Shown here piece after piece: positions 34,436 to 44,719 of a DNA stretch of 64,000 bases. Position 1 is the first letter of the stretch. Each line of letters opens with the position of its first letter. A program made the position numbers and the translations under genes. Under the pieces are notes generated by a model. That model made no database searches and was not told where the DNA came from. It was given only the letters and a program-made list of their open reading frames with translations. The DNA is from Rhodopseudomonas julia (GTDB taxonomy: Bacteria; Pseudomonadota; Alphaproteobacteria; Rhizobiales; Afifellaceae): NCBI RefSeq assembly GCF_030813515.1, contig NZ_JAUSUK010000002.1, positions 1,674,001 through 1,738,000 on the forward strand. Direction: 5' to 3'.

Positions 34436-36493
34436 TCAGATGAGGGTCTTTTCCGCAGTCGCCTGCAGCATGATGTTGCCGAAGCCGTCGACGGAGGCTG
34501 AAAAGCCTTCCGGAATGCAGGTCGTGCTGTCGGACTGGAGGACGATCGCGGGACCTTCGAAGAAATGTCCCGGAGCGAGATCGTGACGGAGATAGAGGCC
34601 GGCCTGCACCGTCTTGTCGGCGAAGGTTGCCGGGACGTAACGGGCCGGCTCAGCGGGTGCCCGGACGACCGGCACACTCTTCAGTTCCGGACGCGGGCCG
34701 GCAGCCGTCACGACGAGACGCAGATTGACGATGTTCACCTCCGCATCGGCGTCATGGAAGTCGTAGAGCTGCACATGGCGGGCGTGGAAGGCGTCGATGA
34801 TCGCCGTCACCTCCTCCCCCTCGAGCCAGTCTGCCTCAAGGTCGGTTTCGATCTCGAAGGATTGGCCGGCGTAATTCATGTCGGCGGAGAGAAGAAAAGT
34901 CGGCTCGCCTTTGAACTTTTGTTCCTCGCGCAGCCATAGGAGCGCCTCGCGCTTCAGCTCCTCAAATCCCGCGCGGATCGCCTCCATATTGTTCGACGCC
35001 ACGGTCAGATAATGGCTGGAGATAAAGTCGTTGCGGATGTCGGAGACGAGGCCGCCGAGTGCGCTGACGACACCGGGCGTGGTCGGCACGAGGACCTGGC
35101 GAATGCCAAGCTCGAGCGCCAGCATGGGCGCCAGCATCGGACCCGCACCGCCGAAGGCAACGAGCGTGAAGCTTCGGACATCGATGCCATGGCGGGCGAT
35201 CAGCTTGTTGATCTCCAGATACATGCCGGAGATCGCGACGTTGATGATCGCCTGCGCCGTCGCTTTCAGGCTCCAGCCGAGCTTCTCCGCGATCGTGCCG
35301 ACAGCGGCACGCGCCTTGTCCACGTCGATGGAGATGCTGCCATAGGCGAGGCTGTCATGGCCGATCAGGCCGCAAACGGCGAAAGCATCCGTGATCGTCG
35401 GCTTCGTGCCGCCGCGCCCGTAGCAGGCAGGGCCTGGATCGGAACCGGCACTTTCCGGTCCGACCTTGAGGACGCCGAAATCATCGACCCAGGCGACAGA
35501 GCCGCCGCCTTCTCCGATCGAGGAAACCGCGACTGCGGGAACGTAGAGAGAATGCGGCCCCACCTTCTCGCCGGCGGCGAATTGCGGCTTGCCGTCGATG
35601 ATCACCGCAACGTCGGCACTGGTGCCGCCGATATCGATGGTGAGCGCATCGGAGCAACCGGCTCGACTTGCGACGAAGGCACCGCCCATGACGCCCGAAG
35701 CCGTGCCGGAGAGCAGCATGCTGACGCAGTTCTCCTTGCCGAGCTCGGCATTCATGATGCCACCGTTCGACTTGGTCACCAGCGGTTCCGGCTGTACCGC
35801 ATGCTCGCGCAGGGCCGCTTGTAGCGAGGAGATGTAATGGGCGACGCGCGGATGCACGTAGCCATTGATGACGGCCGTCGTGGTGCGCTCATATTCGCGG
35901 ATCACCGGCCAGATGTCGGTGGAGGCGAAGACGAAGAGCTCCGGCGCCACCTCTCGCACGATGCGCACCACTTCGCGTTCGTGATCGGCGTTGCGATACG
36001 CGTTGATGAGGGCGACGATGATGCCCTCCGCCCCTTTCTCCCTGGCGCGCGCGACCGCTTCCACAACGCTGTCGCGATCGAGCGCCCGCAACACCTTGCC
36101 GTCGCTGCGCATGCGCTCGCGGATGGAGAAGACGAGGTCTTTCGCCACGAGCGGGTCCGGGCGAGAGGATTGCAGATTGTAGGTCTCCGGCATGCGCAGG
36201 CGCGCCAGCTCGAGAACGTCTTCGAAATTCTCGGTGGCGAAGAGCGCAAGGCGCGCGCCGACCCCCTGGATCAGAGTGTTCACGCCGACGGTCGTGCCGT
36301 GGACGAAGCTCGTGATCTCGGAGGGCTCGATGCCATGGCGGCTTTGCGCGATCTTAAGCCCTTCCATAACCTCCGAACCCGGCTTCGAAGGCGTGGTGAG
36401 AACTTTGAGGGTGAAAATGTCGTCCGTCTGCTCGTTGAAAAAGCAGAAATCGATGAAGGTCCCGCCGATATCGACACCGACTCGATAGCTCAT
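34436..36493 (-). CDS. hyuA: Hydantoinase A/oxoprolinase family protein
   Basis: The 685-residue subunit has the ASKHA-type ATP-binding start VGVDIGGTFIDFCFF, the FVHGTTVGVNTLIQ segment and TIDIGGTSADVAVI at about residue 290. AGSDPGPACYGRGGTKPTITDA and FGGAGPMLAP follow. With HyuB it forms an ATP-dependent hydrolase or carboxylase. AAGGAG lies 8 bases upstream of the ATG at 36493. It is separated from the PrpD gene by 103 bp and followed by hyuB at 18 bp. A substrate with a cyclic amide or imino group would fit the oxidase and peptide-type importer genes upstream. Confidence 0.9.
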   Translation of the reverse strand: MSYRVGVDIGGTFIDFCFFNEQTDDIFTLKVLTTPSKPGSEVMEGLKIAQSRHGIEPSEITSFVHGTTVGVNTLIQGVGARLALFATENFEDVLELARLRMPETYNLQSSRPDPLVAKDLVFSIRERMRSDGKVLRALDRDSVVEAVARAREKGAEGIIVALINAYRNADHEREVVRIVREVAPELFVFASTDIWPVIREYERTTTAVINGYVHPRVAHYISSLQAALREHAVQPEPLVTKSNGGIMNAELGKENCVSMLLSGTASGVMGGAFVASRAGCSDALTIDIGGTSADVAVIIDGKPQFAAGEKVGPHSLYVPAVAVSSIGEGGGSVAWVDDFGVLKVGPESAGSDPGPACYGRGGTKPTITDAFAVCGLIGHDSLAYGSISIDVDKARAAVGTIAEKLGWSLKATAQAIINVAISGMYLEINKLIARHGIDVRSFTLVAFGGAGPMLAPMLALELGIRQVLVPTTPGVVSALGGLVSDIRNDFISSHYLTVASNNMEAIRAGFEELKREALLWLREEQKFKGEPTFLLSADMNYAGQSFEIETDLEADWLEGEEVTAIIDAFHARHVQLYDFHDADAEVNIVNLRLVVTAAGPRPELKSVPVVRAPAEPARYVPATFADKTVQAGLYLRHDLAPGHFFEGPAIVLQSDSTTCIPEGFSASVDGFGNIMLQATAEKTLI

Positions 36494-36596
36494 CGTTACG
36501 TCTCCTTGTCGTCAAAGCCGGTCCCTTCGCCGCCCGCCCTTCGGCAGACCGGCGCTCTGGTCGGCATCCATCTTGAGTTTCTCGTTTGGCGCGCTG

Positions 36597-37967
36597 TCAG
36601 TGATGCACTTGGATGTGCCTCATCATCTCCGCGACGCGCCCCACGCCCGGAGGACCGTGCACGGCGCGCCAGATCGCCTCGGTGTCCACCGCGAGCGCCG
36701 AGCGCGCCGCACAGGCAAGGAATTTCGTCTTGAGAGCGTCTTCGCTCAGAGGCTGCTGCGGGTGGCCCGTCGGAACCGAGACGACGCGCTCACACATGCC
36801 CCCGCCTCTCTTCGTCACCCGCACGCGCGCCCGTTCGGGCGTTTCAGACACGGCACCCGTCCCCGAAAGCGCCGCGTCCCGCGTCACCGTCACCCGTTCG
36901 GCAAGGGCCAGGACGTCGTTTCGTCGGATCGCCTCGGCCGTAAATGTCCTCGTATCGACCCGGCCGTCGATCAGTGCCGCCGCCGCGCAGTAGGGCAGGC
37001 TGAAGCGCGCCTCGGCCACATTCTGCGGCAGCCGGTAGCGGAGATTGGTGGCTGCTGCGAACGAGACGACCGCCTCAACCTCGACGACATCCTCGGCCGC
37101 CAGCCCCTCCTCCGCGCGCATGGCAAGAAGCGCATCGATCGGGCGGTGAGTACTCCCGCAGCACGGGTAGAGTTTGCGCCAGGCGCCATACTCCGAGATC
37201 GCAGGCTGTCCGCCAAGTTTTTCGTCAATCACCCTGGTGCCCGGCGCCGCCTCGCCCGCCGTCATGGCGACGATGCCCCACGGCCCGTCGATAGCTTCCT
37301 CCGCCGCCGTCACGCCGCTCTGCGCCAGCCGCGCAGCCATGAAACCGTTTTTCGCGGCAAGGCCTGCATGAATGGGCTTAGCCATTGTGCCGAACTGCTG
37401 TTTGGAGCCCCCGGCCATGCTGGTTGCAAGGCTGATCGCCGAGGCCGTCTGCGCCGCATTGAGACCGATCAGCCGGGCAACCGCAGCAGCCGTCGCGGGC
37501 GCTCCGAGCGAAAGCGTGCTGTGCCAGCCATTGTTGTAATGCGCGAGGTTCATCGCCTCGCCGAGCCGTGCCATCACCTCGAAGCCGACCAGGAACGCGT
37601 CAAGACATTCGTCCCAGGACCGATCTTCCTCCTCGGCAAGCGCGAGGAGCGCCGCCGTCAGCGGCGCGCTCGGATGCGCCATCGCCGGGTCGAGAACGTC
37701 ATCGTAATCGAGCGCGTGCGCGGCCGTTCCGTTGGCAAAGGCGGCAAAGGGAGGCGGCAAGCGCCTCGTTTCTCCGAGGACGGTCGCTTCGCCCGTTCCC
37801 CAGGCGGCAACCGTCGTCACGACCTTCTCGCTCGCCGGCTCGACAGATCCGGCAAGCATGCAGCCGATCGTATCGATCAGGCAGAGCCTCGCCTCTCTCA
37901 GACAGGGGTCCGGCCAGTCGCGAGAGGTCTCCGCGGCCCATTCGCCGAGGCGCGCCGTCGTCCTCAC
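36597..37967 (-). CDS. MmgE/PrpD-family protein
   Basis: The 456-residue protein belongs to the 2-methylcitrate dehydratase/cis-aconitate decarboxylase fold. The family pattern is clear: AFANGTAAHALDYDDV, then HPSAPLTAALLALAEE, NNGWHSTLSLGAPATAAA and YPCCGSTHRPIDALLAM. The GTG start at 37967 overlaps the stop of the ABC ATPase gene (GTGA), with GGAGG seven bases upstream. Its place between a peptide/opine-type ABC importer and hydantoinase genes suggests a dehydratase or decarboxylase step on the imported compound. The substrate is unknown, and methylcitrate is unlikely given the neighbours. Confidence 0.88.
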   Translation of the reverse strand: MRTTARLGEWAAETSRDWPDPCLREARLCLIDTIGCMLAGSVEPASEKVVTTVAAWGTGEATVLGETRRLPPPFAAFANGTAAHALDYDDVLDPAMAHPSAPLTAALLALAEEEDRSWDECLDAFLVGFEVMARLGEAMNLAHYNNGWHSTLSLGAPATAAAVARLIGLNAAQTASAISLATSMAGGSKQQFGTMAKPIHAGLAAKNGFMAARLAQSGVTAAEEAIDGPWGIVAMTAGEAAPGTRVIDEKLGGQPAISEYGAWRKLYPCCGSTHRPIDALLAMRAEEGLAAEDVVEVEAVVSFAAATNLRYRLPQNVAEARFSLPYCAAAALIDGRVDTRTFTAEAIRRNDVLALAERVTVTRDAALSGTGAVSETPERARVRVTKRGGGMCERVVSVPTGHPQQPLSEDALKTKFLACAARSALAVDTEAIWRAVHGPPGVGRVAEMMRHIQVHH

Positions 37968-38985
37968 TGCACCGCCTCCTCTGCCTGCGAGACTTTTTCG
38001 GTCTGACGCCAACCTTCCGGAAAATGGCAGGCTGCCTCTACTCCGGAGACGGATCGCAATACCGGGGGCTCGGCCGCACATTTCGGCTGCGCGATCGGGC
38101 AACGCGTATGGAAACGACAGCCCGCAGGCGGATTGGCCGGCGACGGCACGTCGCCTTCGAGCAGAAAACCCTGCCGGGAACGCGCCACATCCGGATCGGC
38201 GATCGGGCTCGCCTGCAGGAGGGCGCGTGTGTAGGGGTGCTGCGGCCGGGTGAAAACCCTCTCCGTCGGACCGCGCTCGACGACCTGTCCGAGATACATC
38301 ACGGCGACGGTTTCGCAGAGCGAGCGTACGACACTGAGATCGTGGGTGATGAAGATCGAGGCGAGATCAAGCTCCCGCGTCAGCTTGCGGAACAGCGTCA
38401 GGATTTGCGCCCGGATGGACACGTCGAGCGCGGACACCGCCTCGTCGGCGATGATGACCTTCGGCCGCGAGGCGATGGCCCGAGCGATGCAGATGCGTTG
38501 CCTCTGGCCACCGCTGAATTGATGCGGATAGCGGCCAAGATAGGCTTCGGCAGGCGACAGCCCGACGGCATTGAGCAGCCGGATAACCTCGGCCTTCAGT
38601 TCTTTGCGTGGCACGATCTTGTGGATGCGCAAGGGCTGCGCGATCGTCGAGAAGACCGTTTTGCGCGGGTTCAGGGAATCGAAGGGGTCCTGGAAGACCA
38701 TCTGCACGGAACGACGGAAATTCTGACGCTCCTGCGCATTGAAATTGCCGACGTTGCGCCCCGAATAGATGATGTCGCCGGCGGTCGGTTCGGTGAGGCC
38801 CACGAGCGTGCGCGCGATCGTCGACTTGCCGCAGCCGGATTCCCCGACGAGAGCGAGAAGCTCGCCCCGTTTCAATTCGAGGCTCACGCCATCGACGGCC
38901 CGCACGGGCAGGCTGCCCGCACTGAACAGGCCGCCACTCGTCTCGTAATGGACTTTGAGTTCGTGGATCGTCAGGAGAGCGTTGG

Positions 38986-38989
<4 letters not shown>
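37964..38989 (-). CDS. Dipeptide/opine-type ABC transporter, ATPase (DppF/OppF type)
   Basis: The 341-residue ATPase has Walker [10 protein letters not shown], signature [14 protein letters not shown] and Walker [13 protein letters not shown]. Its C-terminal oligopeptide-transporter extension carries [15 protein letters not shown], typical of OppD/F-type subunits. The ATG at 38989 overlaps the stop of the DppD-like gene, and its own stop overlaps the PrpD start, so three genes are translationally coupled. It energises import together with the other four transporter genes here. Confidence 0.93.
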
Positions 38990-39960
<971 letters not shown>

Positions 39961-39963
39961 GGC

Positions 39964-40830
39964 TCACCTCGCTCGCGCACGGGGATTGAAAAGATCGTTG
40001 AGGCCATCGCCGACGAGATTGGCGGCGAGGACGGCGAAGAAGATCAGGCTTCCCGGCAGCGCCGTGGCCCACCAAGCCGTGCGCATGATCTCCTGGGATT
40101 GATGCAGCATCAGTCCAAGGCTGATGCGGTTCGGATCACCGAGGCCGAGATAGCTCAGACCCGCTTCCAGAAGCATTGCCTGGCCCACCTGCAGCGTGGC
40201 GTTGACGATGACCGGGCCGAGCGCATTCGGAAGGATCTCGCCGAAGATGATGCTCGCGGTGCTCGCCCCTGCGATGCGGGCGGAGGAGACGTATTGCCGG
40301 TTCTTCAGGCTCATCACCTCGGCACGAATGACGCGCGCACTCTCCGGCCAGCTCAGGAGGCCGATGGCAATGACGATGTTGACGATGCTCGCCCCGAAGA
40401 AGGCAACGAGCAGGATCGCCAGAAAGAAGCGCGGGATGACCTGAAAGATCTCCGTCATGCGCATCAGGACGTCGTCGACGAAGGCACCGAAATAGCCGGA
40501 GATGCAGCCGATCAGAATGGCGATGGTGCTCGACATGGCGGCTGCGACGAAGCCGACGAACAGCGATACGCCGACGCCGAGGCTCGCCCGGCTGAAGATG
40601 TCGCGCCCGAGCTCGTCCGTGCCGAAAAGGTGGGTGAGTGACGGCGGCGCCATCGTCTCGCCGACGCCCACGCTCAAGGGATCGTAGGGCGACAGAACCG
40701 GGCCGAGAACGGCCAGGAGCAGGAGCAGAACGAGGAGGACCGTGCCCACTGCCGAAGCGCGGTTGCGAAAGAAGATACGCAGGCCGCTCGGCTGGGAGGC
40801 AACAGTGAAGCTGGATGTCTCGATCGTCAT
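39964..40830 (-). CDS. Dipeptide/opine-type ABC transporter, permease (DppC type)
   Basis: The 288-residue inner-membrane permease has an N-terminal helix (VLLVLLLLLAVLGPVL), the DppC-type FGTDELGRDIFSRA motif and the EAA loop ARIAGASTASIIFGEILPNALGP. About six helices are visible. The ATG at 40830 has GAGAGG five bases upstream; the GTG at 40836 is too close to it. It lies 9 bases after the stop of the DppB-like gene. Confidence 0.93.
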   Translation of the reverse strand: MTIETSSFTVASQPSGLRIFFRNRASAVGTVLLVLLLLLAVLGPVLSPYDPLSVGVGETMAPPSLTHLFGTDELGRDIFSRASLGVGVSLFVGFVAAAMSSTIAILIGCISGYFGAFVDDVLMRMTEIFQVIPRFFLAILLVAFFGASIVNIVIAIGLLSWPESARVIRAEVMSLKNRQYVSSARIAGASTASIIFGEILPNALGPVIVNATLQVGQAMLLEAGLSYLGLGDPNRISLGLMLHQSQEIMRTAWWATALPGSLIFFAVLAANLVGDGLNDLFNPRARAR

Positions 40831-40839
40831 CGCCACCTC

Positions 40840-41904
40840 TCAGCGGTAGAGAATGCGCGGATCAATGAGCGCATAGATGATGTCGGTGAGGACGTTCGCG
40901 ATGATCACGAAGAGCGAAATCACCACGAAGAGGCCGAGAAGGAGCGGATAATCGCGGGCATTGATCGCCTCGTACATGAGGCGTCCGAGGCCCGGCCAGC
41001 CGAAGACCGTTTCCACGAGCACGGAGCCGGCGAGCATGAAGCCGAAATTGTAGCCGATGACGGTAATGACCGGCAGGATGGCGTTGGGCAGGGCGTGCAC
41101 GAAGAGCACCCGCCTCTCCCCCGCGCCTTTGGACCGTGCCGTGGTGATGAAGTCCTGCACCAGCACGTCCATCATCTTGATGCGCGTCATGCGGAAGATG
41201 AGCGTCAGATGATAGATGCCGTAGACCGTTGCCGGCAGCACCAGGTGGTGGAGCACCGAGGCGATGTAGCCCCAGCCGTGGCTCGGGGCACGAAGCGACA
41301 CCATGCCCTGAACGGGGAACCAGGGTAGCTTGAGCGCGAAGACGAGCAAAACGAGCTGGCCGAGCCAGAAGACCGGTATGGAAAAGCCGGCAAGTGCGAA
41401 AATCGTCGCCGCATTGTCGGTCCAGCCGAAGGGACGACGCCCCGCGATGACGCCGAGACCGATCCCGAGAATGCTGCTGATGACGAGGGCCGTACCCATC
41501 AGGAGGAAGGTCGCCGGCACCCGTTCGAAGATGAGGCCCGACACGTCCTGACGGAAACGGAAGGAATAGCCGAGATCGAAGGTGGCGATCTTGGCGATAT
41601 AAGAAAGGAATTGCTGCGGCAGCGGCTCGTCGAGGCCGAACTCCTCGCGCACCTGGGCGATGTATTCCGGCGTCGTCTCCATTTGACCGATCAAGGCATA
41701 GACCGGATCTCCCGGCGCCGCCTGGATCAGCGTGAAGTTGATGAGCACGATGACAACGATGATCGGCACCGCCTGCAGAAGGCGCCGCACGACATAGCGG
41801 GCATAGCGAAAGCGGATGCCGCGTTTGGCCCGCGCCTTCCCTGCCGCCGCGACATCTGTCGCGACGGCATCGCCATCAATTGCAGTGGAGGTGGCCTCGA
41901 CCAT
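40840..41904 (-). CDS. Dipeptide/opine-type ABC transporter, permease (DppB type)
   Basis: The 354-residue permease carries the DppB start VVRRLLQAVPIIVVIVLINF after an unusual 40-residue Ala/Lys-rich cytosolic leader. PGDPVYAL follows the first helix. The EAA loop reads ARSKGAGERRVLFVHALPNAILP. The ATG at 41904 is taken as the start; an in-frame TTG at 41922 overlaps the binding-protein stop. Length is slightly above the usual 310-340 because of the leader. Confidence 0.92.
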   Translation of the reverse strand: MVEATSTAIDGDAVATDVAAAGKARAKRGIRFRYARYVVRRLLQAVPIIVVIVLINFTLIQAAPGDPVYALIGQMETTPEYIAQVREEFGLDEPLPQQFLSYIAKIATFDLGYSFRFRQDVSGLIFERVPATFLLMGTALVISSILGIGLGVIAGRRPFGWTDNAATIFALAGFSIPVFWLGQLVLLVFALKLPWFPVQGMVSLRAPSHGWGYIASVLHHLVLPATVYGIYHLTLIFRMTRIKMMDVLVQDFITTARSKGAGERRVLFVHALPNAILPVITVIGYNFGFMLAGSVLVETVFGWPGLGRLMYEAINARDYPLLLGLFVVISLFVIIANVLTDIIYALIDPRILYR

Positions 41905-41918
41905 GATCCGCCCGCGCC

Positions 41919-43511
41919 TCAATCCTTGAACCAGGCGTTATGCCGGCTCTGGAAGTAACCGTAGGGTCCGGTCACCGCGTCCATCAGCCGGGCGTTGGCG
42001 AGATGCCCGTCGGGGAATTCGAAGACGGGGATCGCCGGCAGATCCTGCATCAGGATCTTCTGCGCCTCGTCCCAATTCTCCTTGCGCTTCTCTTCGCTCA
42101 CCTCCGAGGCGTCTTCGTCGAAGATCTTGTCGAGCTCCGGGTTGGAGTAGCCCATGGCGTTGGTGAAGGGGGAATGGTTGATCTGCTTGGTGTGATAGCG
42201 GGTCACGACGCTGATCGCGGGATCGGGACCGGTGCTGTAAAGCTGCATCGCCGTATCGAAATCCCACTGGTCGAAGACCTTCTCGATGAAGGTCGGCCGG
42301 TCGTAGGTCTTCACATCGGCATTGACGCCGACGTCGCGCAGCTGATCGCGGATGATCTCCGCCGACTTGCCGTCATAGGGGCGCCCTGCGGCCCAAAGGA
42401 TGTTGATGGTGAAGCGAGTGCCGTCGCCGCCGCGCGGATAACCGGCTTCATCGAGCAGCTGGTTCGCCTTTTCGACATCGCGGTCGTAGACGTCGTAGCT
42501 GCCGTTAAAGGCCCATTTCAGATTGCTGTTGAGGAAGCTGTGGGCGGGCCGGCCGGCTCCGAAGAGCGCCTTTTCGGAAATATCGTTGACATCGATGGCG
42601 TAGGCGAGCGCCTGCCGCACTTCCTTTTTGGCGAGGGGCCCCTTGCGGACGTTGAGAAGCCACATGCCCTGCACGGCGATGGCATCCGCGCCGGTCAGAA
42701 GCTTGAAGCGCGGATCCTTGGCAAGCCGCGCCACTTCGTTGTGGGGTACCGCCGTATAGTCGATGAAATCGACCTCGCCGCGTTCGAAAGCGAGGATGCG
42801 GGTGTTCGGATCAGGAATGAACTGGAAGATCAGCCGATCAAGGTAAGGCTTTCCTTCCATGAAGTAATCGTCGTTGCGTTCAAGAACGACATGGCTTCCT
42901 TTCGACCATTCCACGAACTTGAATGCGCCACTGCCGATCGGATGCTCGTTGGCCGGATTGGTCATCGGGTCGGAGCCCTCGTAGATATGCTTCGGCAGGA
43001 TCTCCGCGCCACTCCGCAGCTGGTAGGCAAGAAGGGTGAGAAGCGGCGGAAATGGCTTCTTCAACTTCATGACGAAGGTGTGCTCGTCTTCCGCGGTGGC
43101 CGATTCCACGTTCGGCCACCAAGAGCCGCGGCTTGGATGATACTTCGCGACGACATCGTTGAAGGTGAAGGCCACATCCTCCGCCGTCACCGGCACGCCG
43201 TCGTGGAAGCGTGCATTCGGGTCGAGATGGAAGGTGTAGGTGAGACCGTCGTCGGAGACCTCCCAGGAACGGGCGAGCTCGGGAACCGGTTCGAAATCTT
43301 CATTGAGCCCGACGAGGCCGCTGAAGATGTTGGCTGCAATGCTGTGGCCGCCGGTGTCGGTGTGTAGAAAGCCGACGAGTGCGCTCGGCTCGCCGCTCAA
43401 GGCGATCACCATGGTGCCGCCTCGCTGTTGCGCAACCGCCGGCGGCGTCGCCGCAACGAAAGCTGCGCAGAATGTACTGGCCGCGATGGCCAGCATCCTC
43501 ATCCATTTCAT
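41919..43511 (-). CDS. Dipeptide/opine-type ABC transporter, periplasmic binding protein
   Basis: The 530-residue protein has a signal peptide (about residues 1-28, ending PAVAQQ) and belongs to the extracellular solute-binding family 5 (DppA/OppA/NikA). Typical blocks are ELARSWEVSDDGLTYTFHL, FHDGVPVTAEDVAFTF and RQALAYAIDVNDI. AAGGGG stands 8 bases before the ATG at 43511; a longer open frame upstream is antisense-like and unsupported. It defines what is imported and lies just after the oxidase genes. Peptides, opines or similar amino-acid derivatives are plausible ligands. Confidence 0.93.
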   Translation of the reverse strand: MKWMRMLAIAASTFCAAFVAATPPAVAQQRGGTMVIALSGEPSALVGFLHTDTGGHSIAANIFSGLVGLNEDFEPVPELARSWEVSDDGLTYTFHLDPNARFHDGVPVTAEDVAFTFNDVVAKYHPSRGSWWPNVESATAEDEHTFVMKLKKPFPPLLTLLAYQLRSGAEILPKHIYEGSDPMTNPANEHPIGSGAFKFVEWSKGSHVVLERNDDYFMEGKPYLDRLIFQFIPDPNTRILAFERGEVDFIDYTAVPHNEVARLAKDPRFKLLTGADAIAVQGMWLLNVRKGPLAKKEVRQALAYAIDVNDISEKALFGAGRPAHSFLNSNLKWAFNGSYDVYDRDVEKANQLLDEAGYPRGGDGTRFTINILWAAGRPYDGKSAEIIRDQLRDVGVNADVKTYDRPTFIEKVFDQWDFDTAMQLYSTGPDPAISVVTRYHTKQINHSPFTNAMGYSNPELDKIFDEDASEVSEEKRKENWDEAQKILMQDLPAIPVFEFPDGHLANARLMDAVTGPYGYFQSRHNAWFKD

Positions 43512-43546
43512 CGATCGTTCCCCTTTTTCTTGCTCGTGAGGAGATC

Positions 43547-44719
43547 TCACCGGGCGCCACCCGACGAGGGCGCTGCGGGCGAGGTTTTCGCGGGTCCGTT
43601 GCCCGCGAACCTTTGGATCGAGAAAGGCTCGATCGGGACTTTCGTGTCGCCGGTCGCGGCGAGATCGGCGAGGACGGATCCGACGCCTGGACCGAGCTGG
43701 AAACCGTGGCCGCTGAAGCCGAAAGCGTGCAGAAGACCTGGAACCTTCGCGCTCCAGCCGAGCGCCGGCAGCTTGTCCGGGAGATAGCCTTCGACGCCGC
43801 TCCAGGTGCGCACCACCTGAACGCCGGCCATCGAGGGGAGAAATCTCGTAAGCGAACGAAGCTGTGTGAGGAGATGGGTGGGACGCGGCCGCGGCCTCGG
43901 ATCGGACAGATCGACCGCGACATGAGCGCCACCTCCGAAGACGACGCTGCCGCGCTTCACCTGGCGCATGTAGAAACTGGAATCGCCCGTCCCGAGCACT
44001 GGCGAGACGAAATAGGGAAGCGATTCCGTCACGCCCATCTGCGGGCCGCGGGCTTCCATCGGGACGGATTCGCCAAAGCCAGCCGCGAAGCGATTGCTCC
44101 ACGCTCCGGCGCTGTTGATGAGGATCGGGGCACGCAGAATGCGCCCGTCCGCCGTCTCGATGATGAAGCCTTCGCCTTGGCGGGTGGCGCCGATCACTTC
44201 GCATTGTTCGAGGATATGCGCCCCCGCCCGACGCGCCGCCCGCCCGAATGCCGGCGCGACGAGCCGTGGATTGGCGTGTCCGTCCTCGGGTGAGAAAGAG
44301 GCGCCGAGAGCGCCGGACCCGAGAAACGGATACTCCGCGCGCAGCCGGTTCACGCCGACGAGTGTCAGCGACAGGCTCCAGTGCCGGGCTTCGGCGTTGT
44401 AGGCCTCAAGGGCAGCAAGCGACTCCTCGTCGAAGGCGATCTTCAAATGCCCGGTCGGCAGGAATTCGCAATCTTCGCCGATCAATGCCGGCAGCCGCCC
44501 CCAGATATCACGGGCATGATGCGCGAGCGGCAATTGGATGAAGGGGCGTCCCTGGCGGCGCACATTGCCGAAATTGACGCCGCTCGCCTGAGCGCCGACG
44601 CGCCCGCGCTCCAGGAGCGCCACGGAGGCGTTGTGGCGTGTCGCCAGGAAGAAGGCTGCGGACGCGCCCATCAGCCCGCCGCCGACGATGACCACATCGT
44701 ATTTCGTTGCGTCCGTCAT
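43547..44719 (-). CDS. FAD-dependent oxidoreductase, HcnC/OoxB-like (catalytic subunit)
   Basis: The 390-residue FAD enzyme has the dinucleotide motif VGGGLMGASAAFFLA at residue 12. QASGVNFGNVRRQGR and a C-terminal FGFSGHGFQLGPGVG segment follow. DadA-like subunits encoded next to HcnA- and HcnB-like partners form the heterotrimers of HCN synthase, opine oxidases and D-amino-acid or hydroxyproline dehydrogenases. The ATG at 44719 overlaps the stop of the HcnB-like gene (ATGA). This subunit is expected to oxidise the C-N bond of the imported substrate. Confidence 0.88.
   Translation of the reverse strand: MTDATKYDVVIVGGGLMGASAAFFLATRHNASVALLERGRVGAQASGVNFGNVRRQGRPFIQLPLAHHARDIWGRLPALIGEDCEFLPTGHLKIAFDEESLAALEAYNAEARHWSLSLTLVGVNRLRAEYPFLGSGALGASFSPEDGHANPRLVAPAFGRAARRAGAHILEQCEVIGATRQGEGFIIETADGRILRAPILINSAGAWSNRFAAGFGESVPMEARGPQMGVTESLPYFVSPVLGTGDSSFYMRQVKRGSVVFGGGAHVAVDLSDPRPRPRPTHLLTQLRSLTRFLPSMAGVQVVRTWSGVEGYLPDKLPALGWSAKVPGLLHAFGFSGHGFQLGPGVGSVLADLAATGDTKVPIEPFSIQRFAGNGPAKTSPAAPSSGGAR

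Noticed and set aside
43512-44204. N-terminal extension of 231 codons in frame with the peptide-binding protein
   Set aside because: It runs antisense-like through the FAD oxidase gene with Arg/Ser-rich composition. The signal peptide and ribosome-binding site place the start at 43511.
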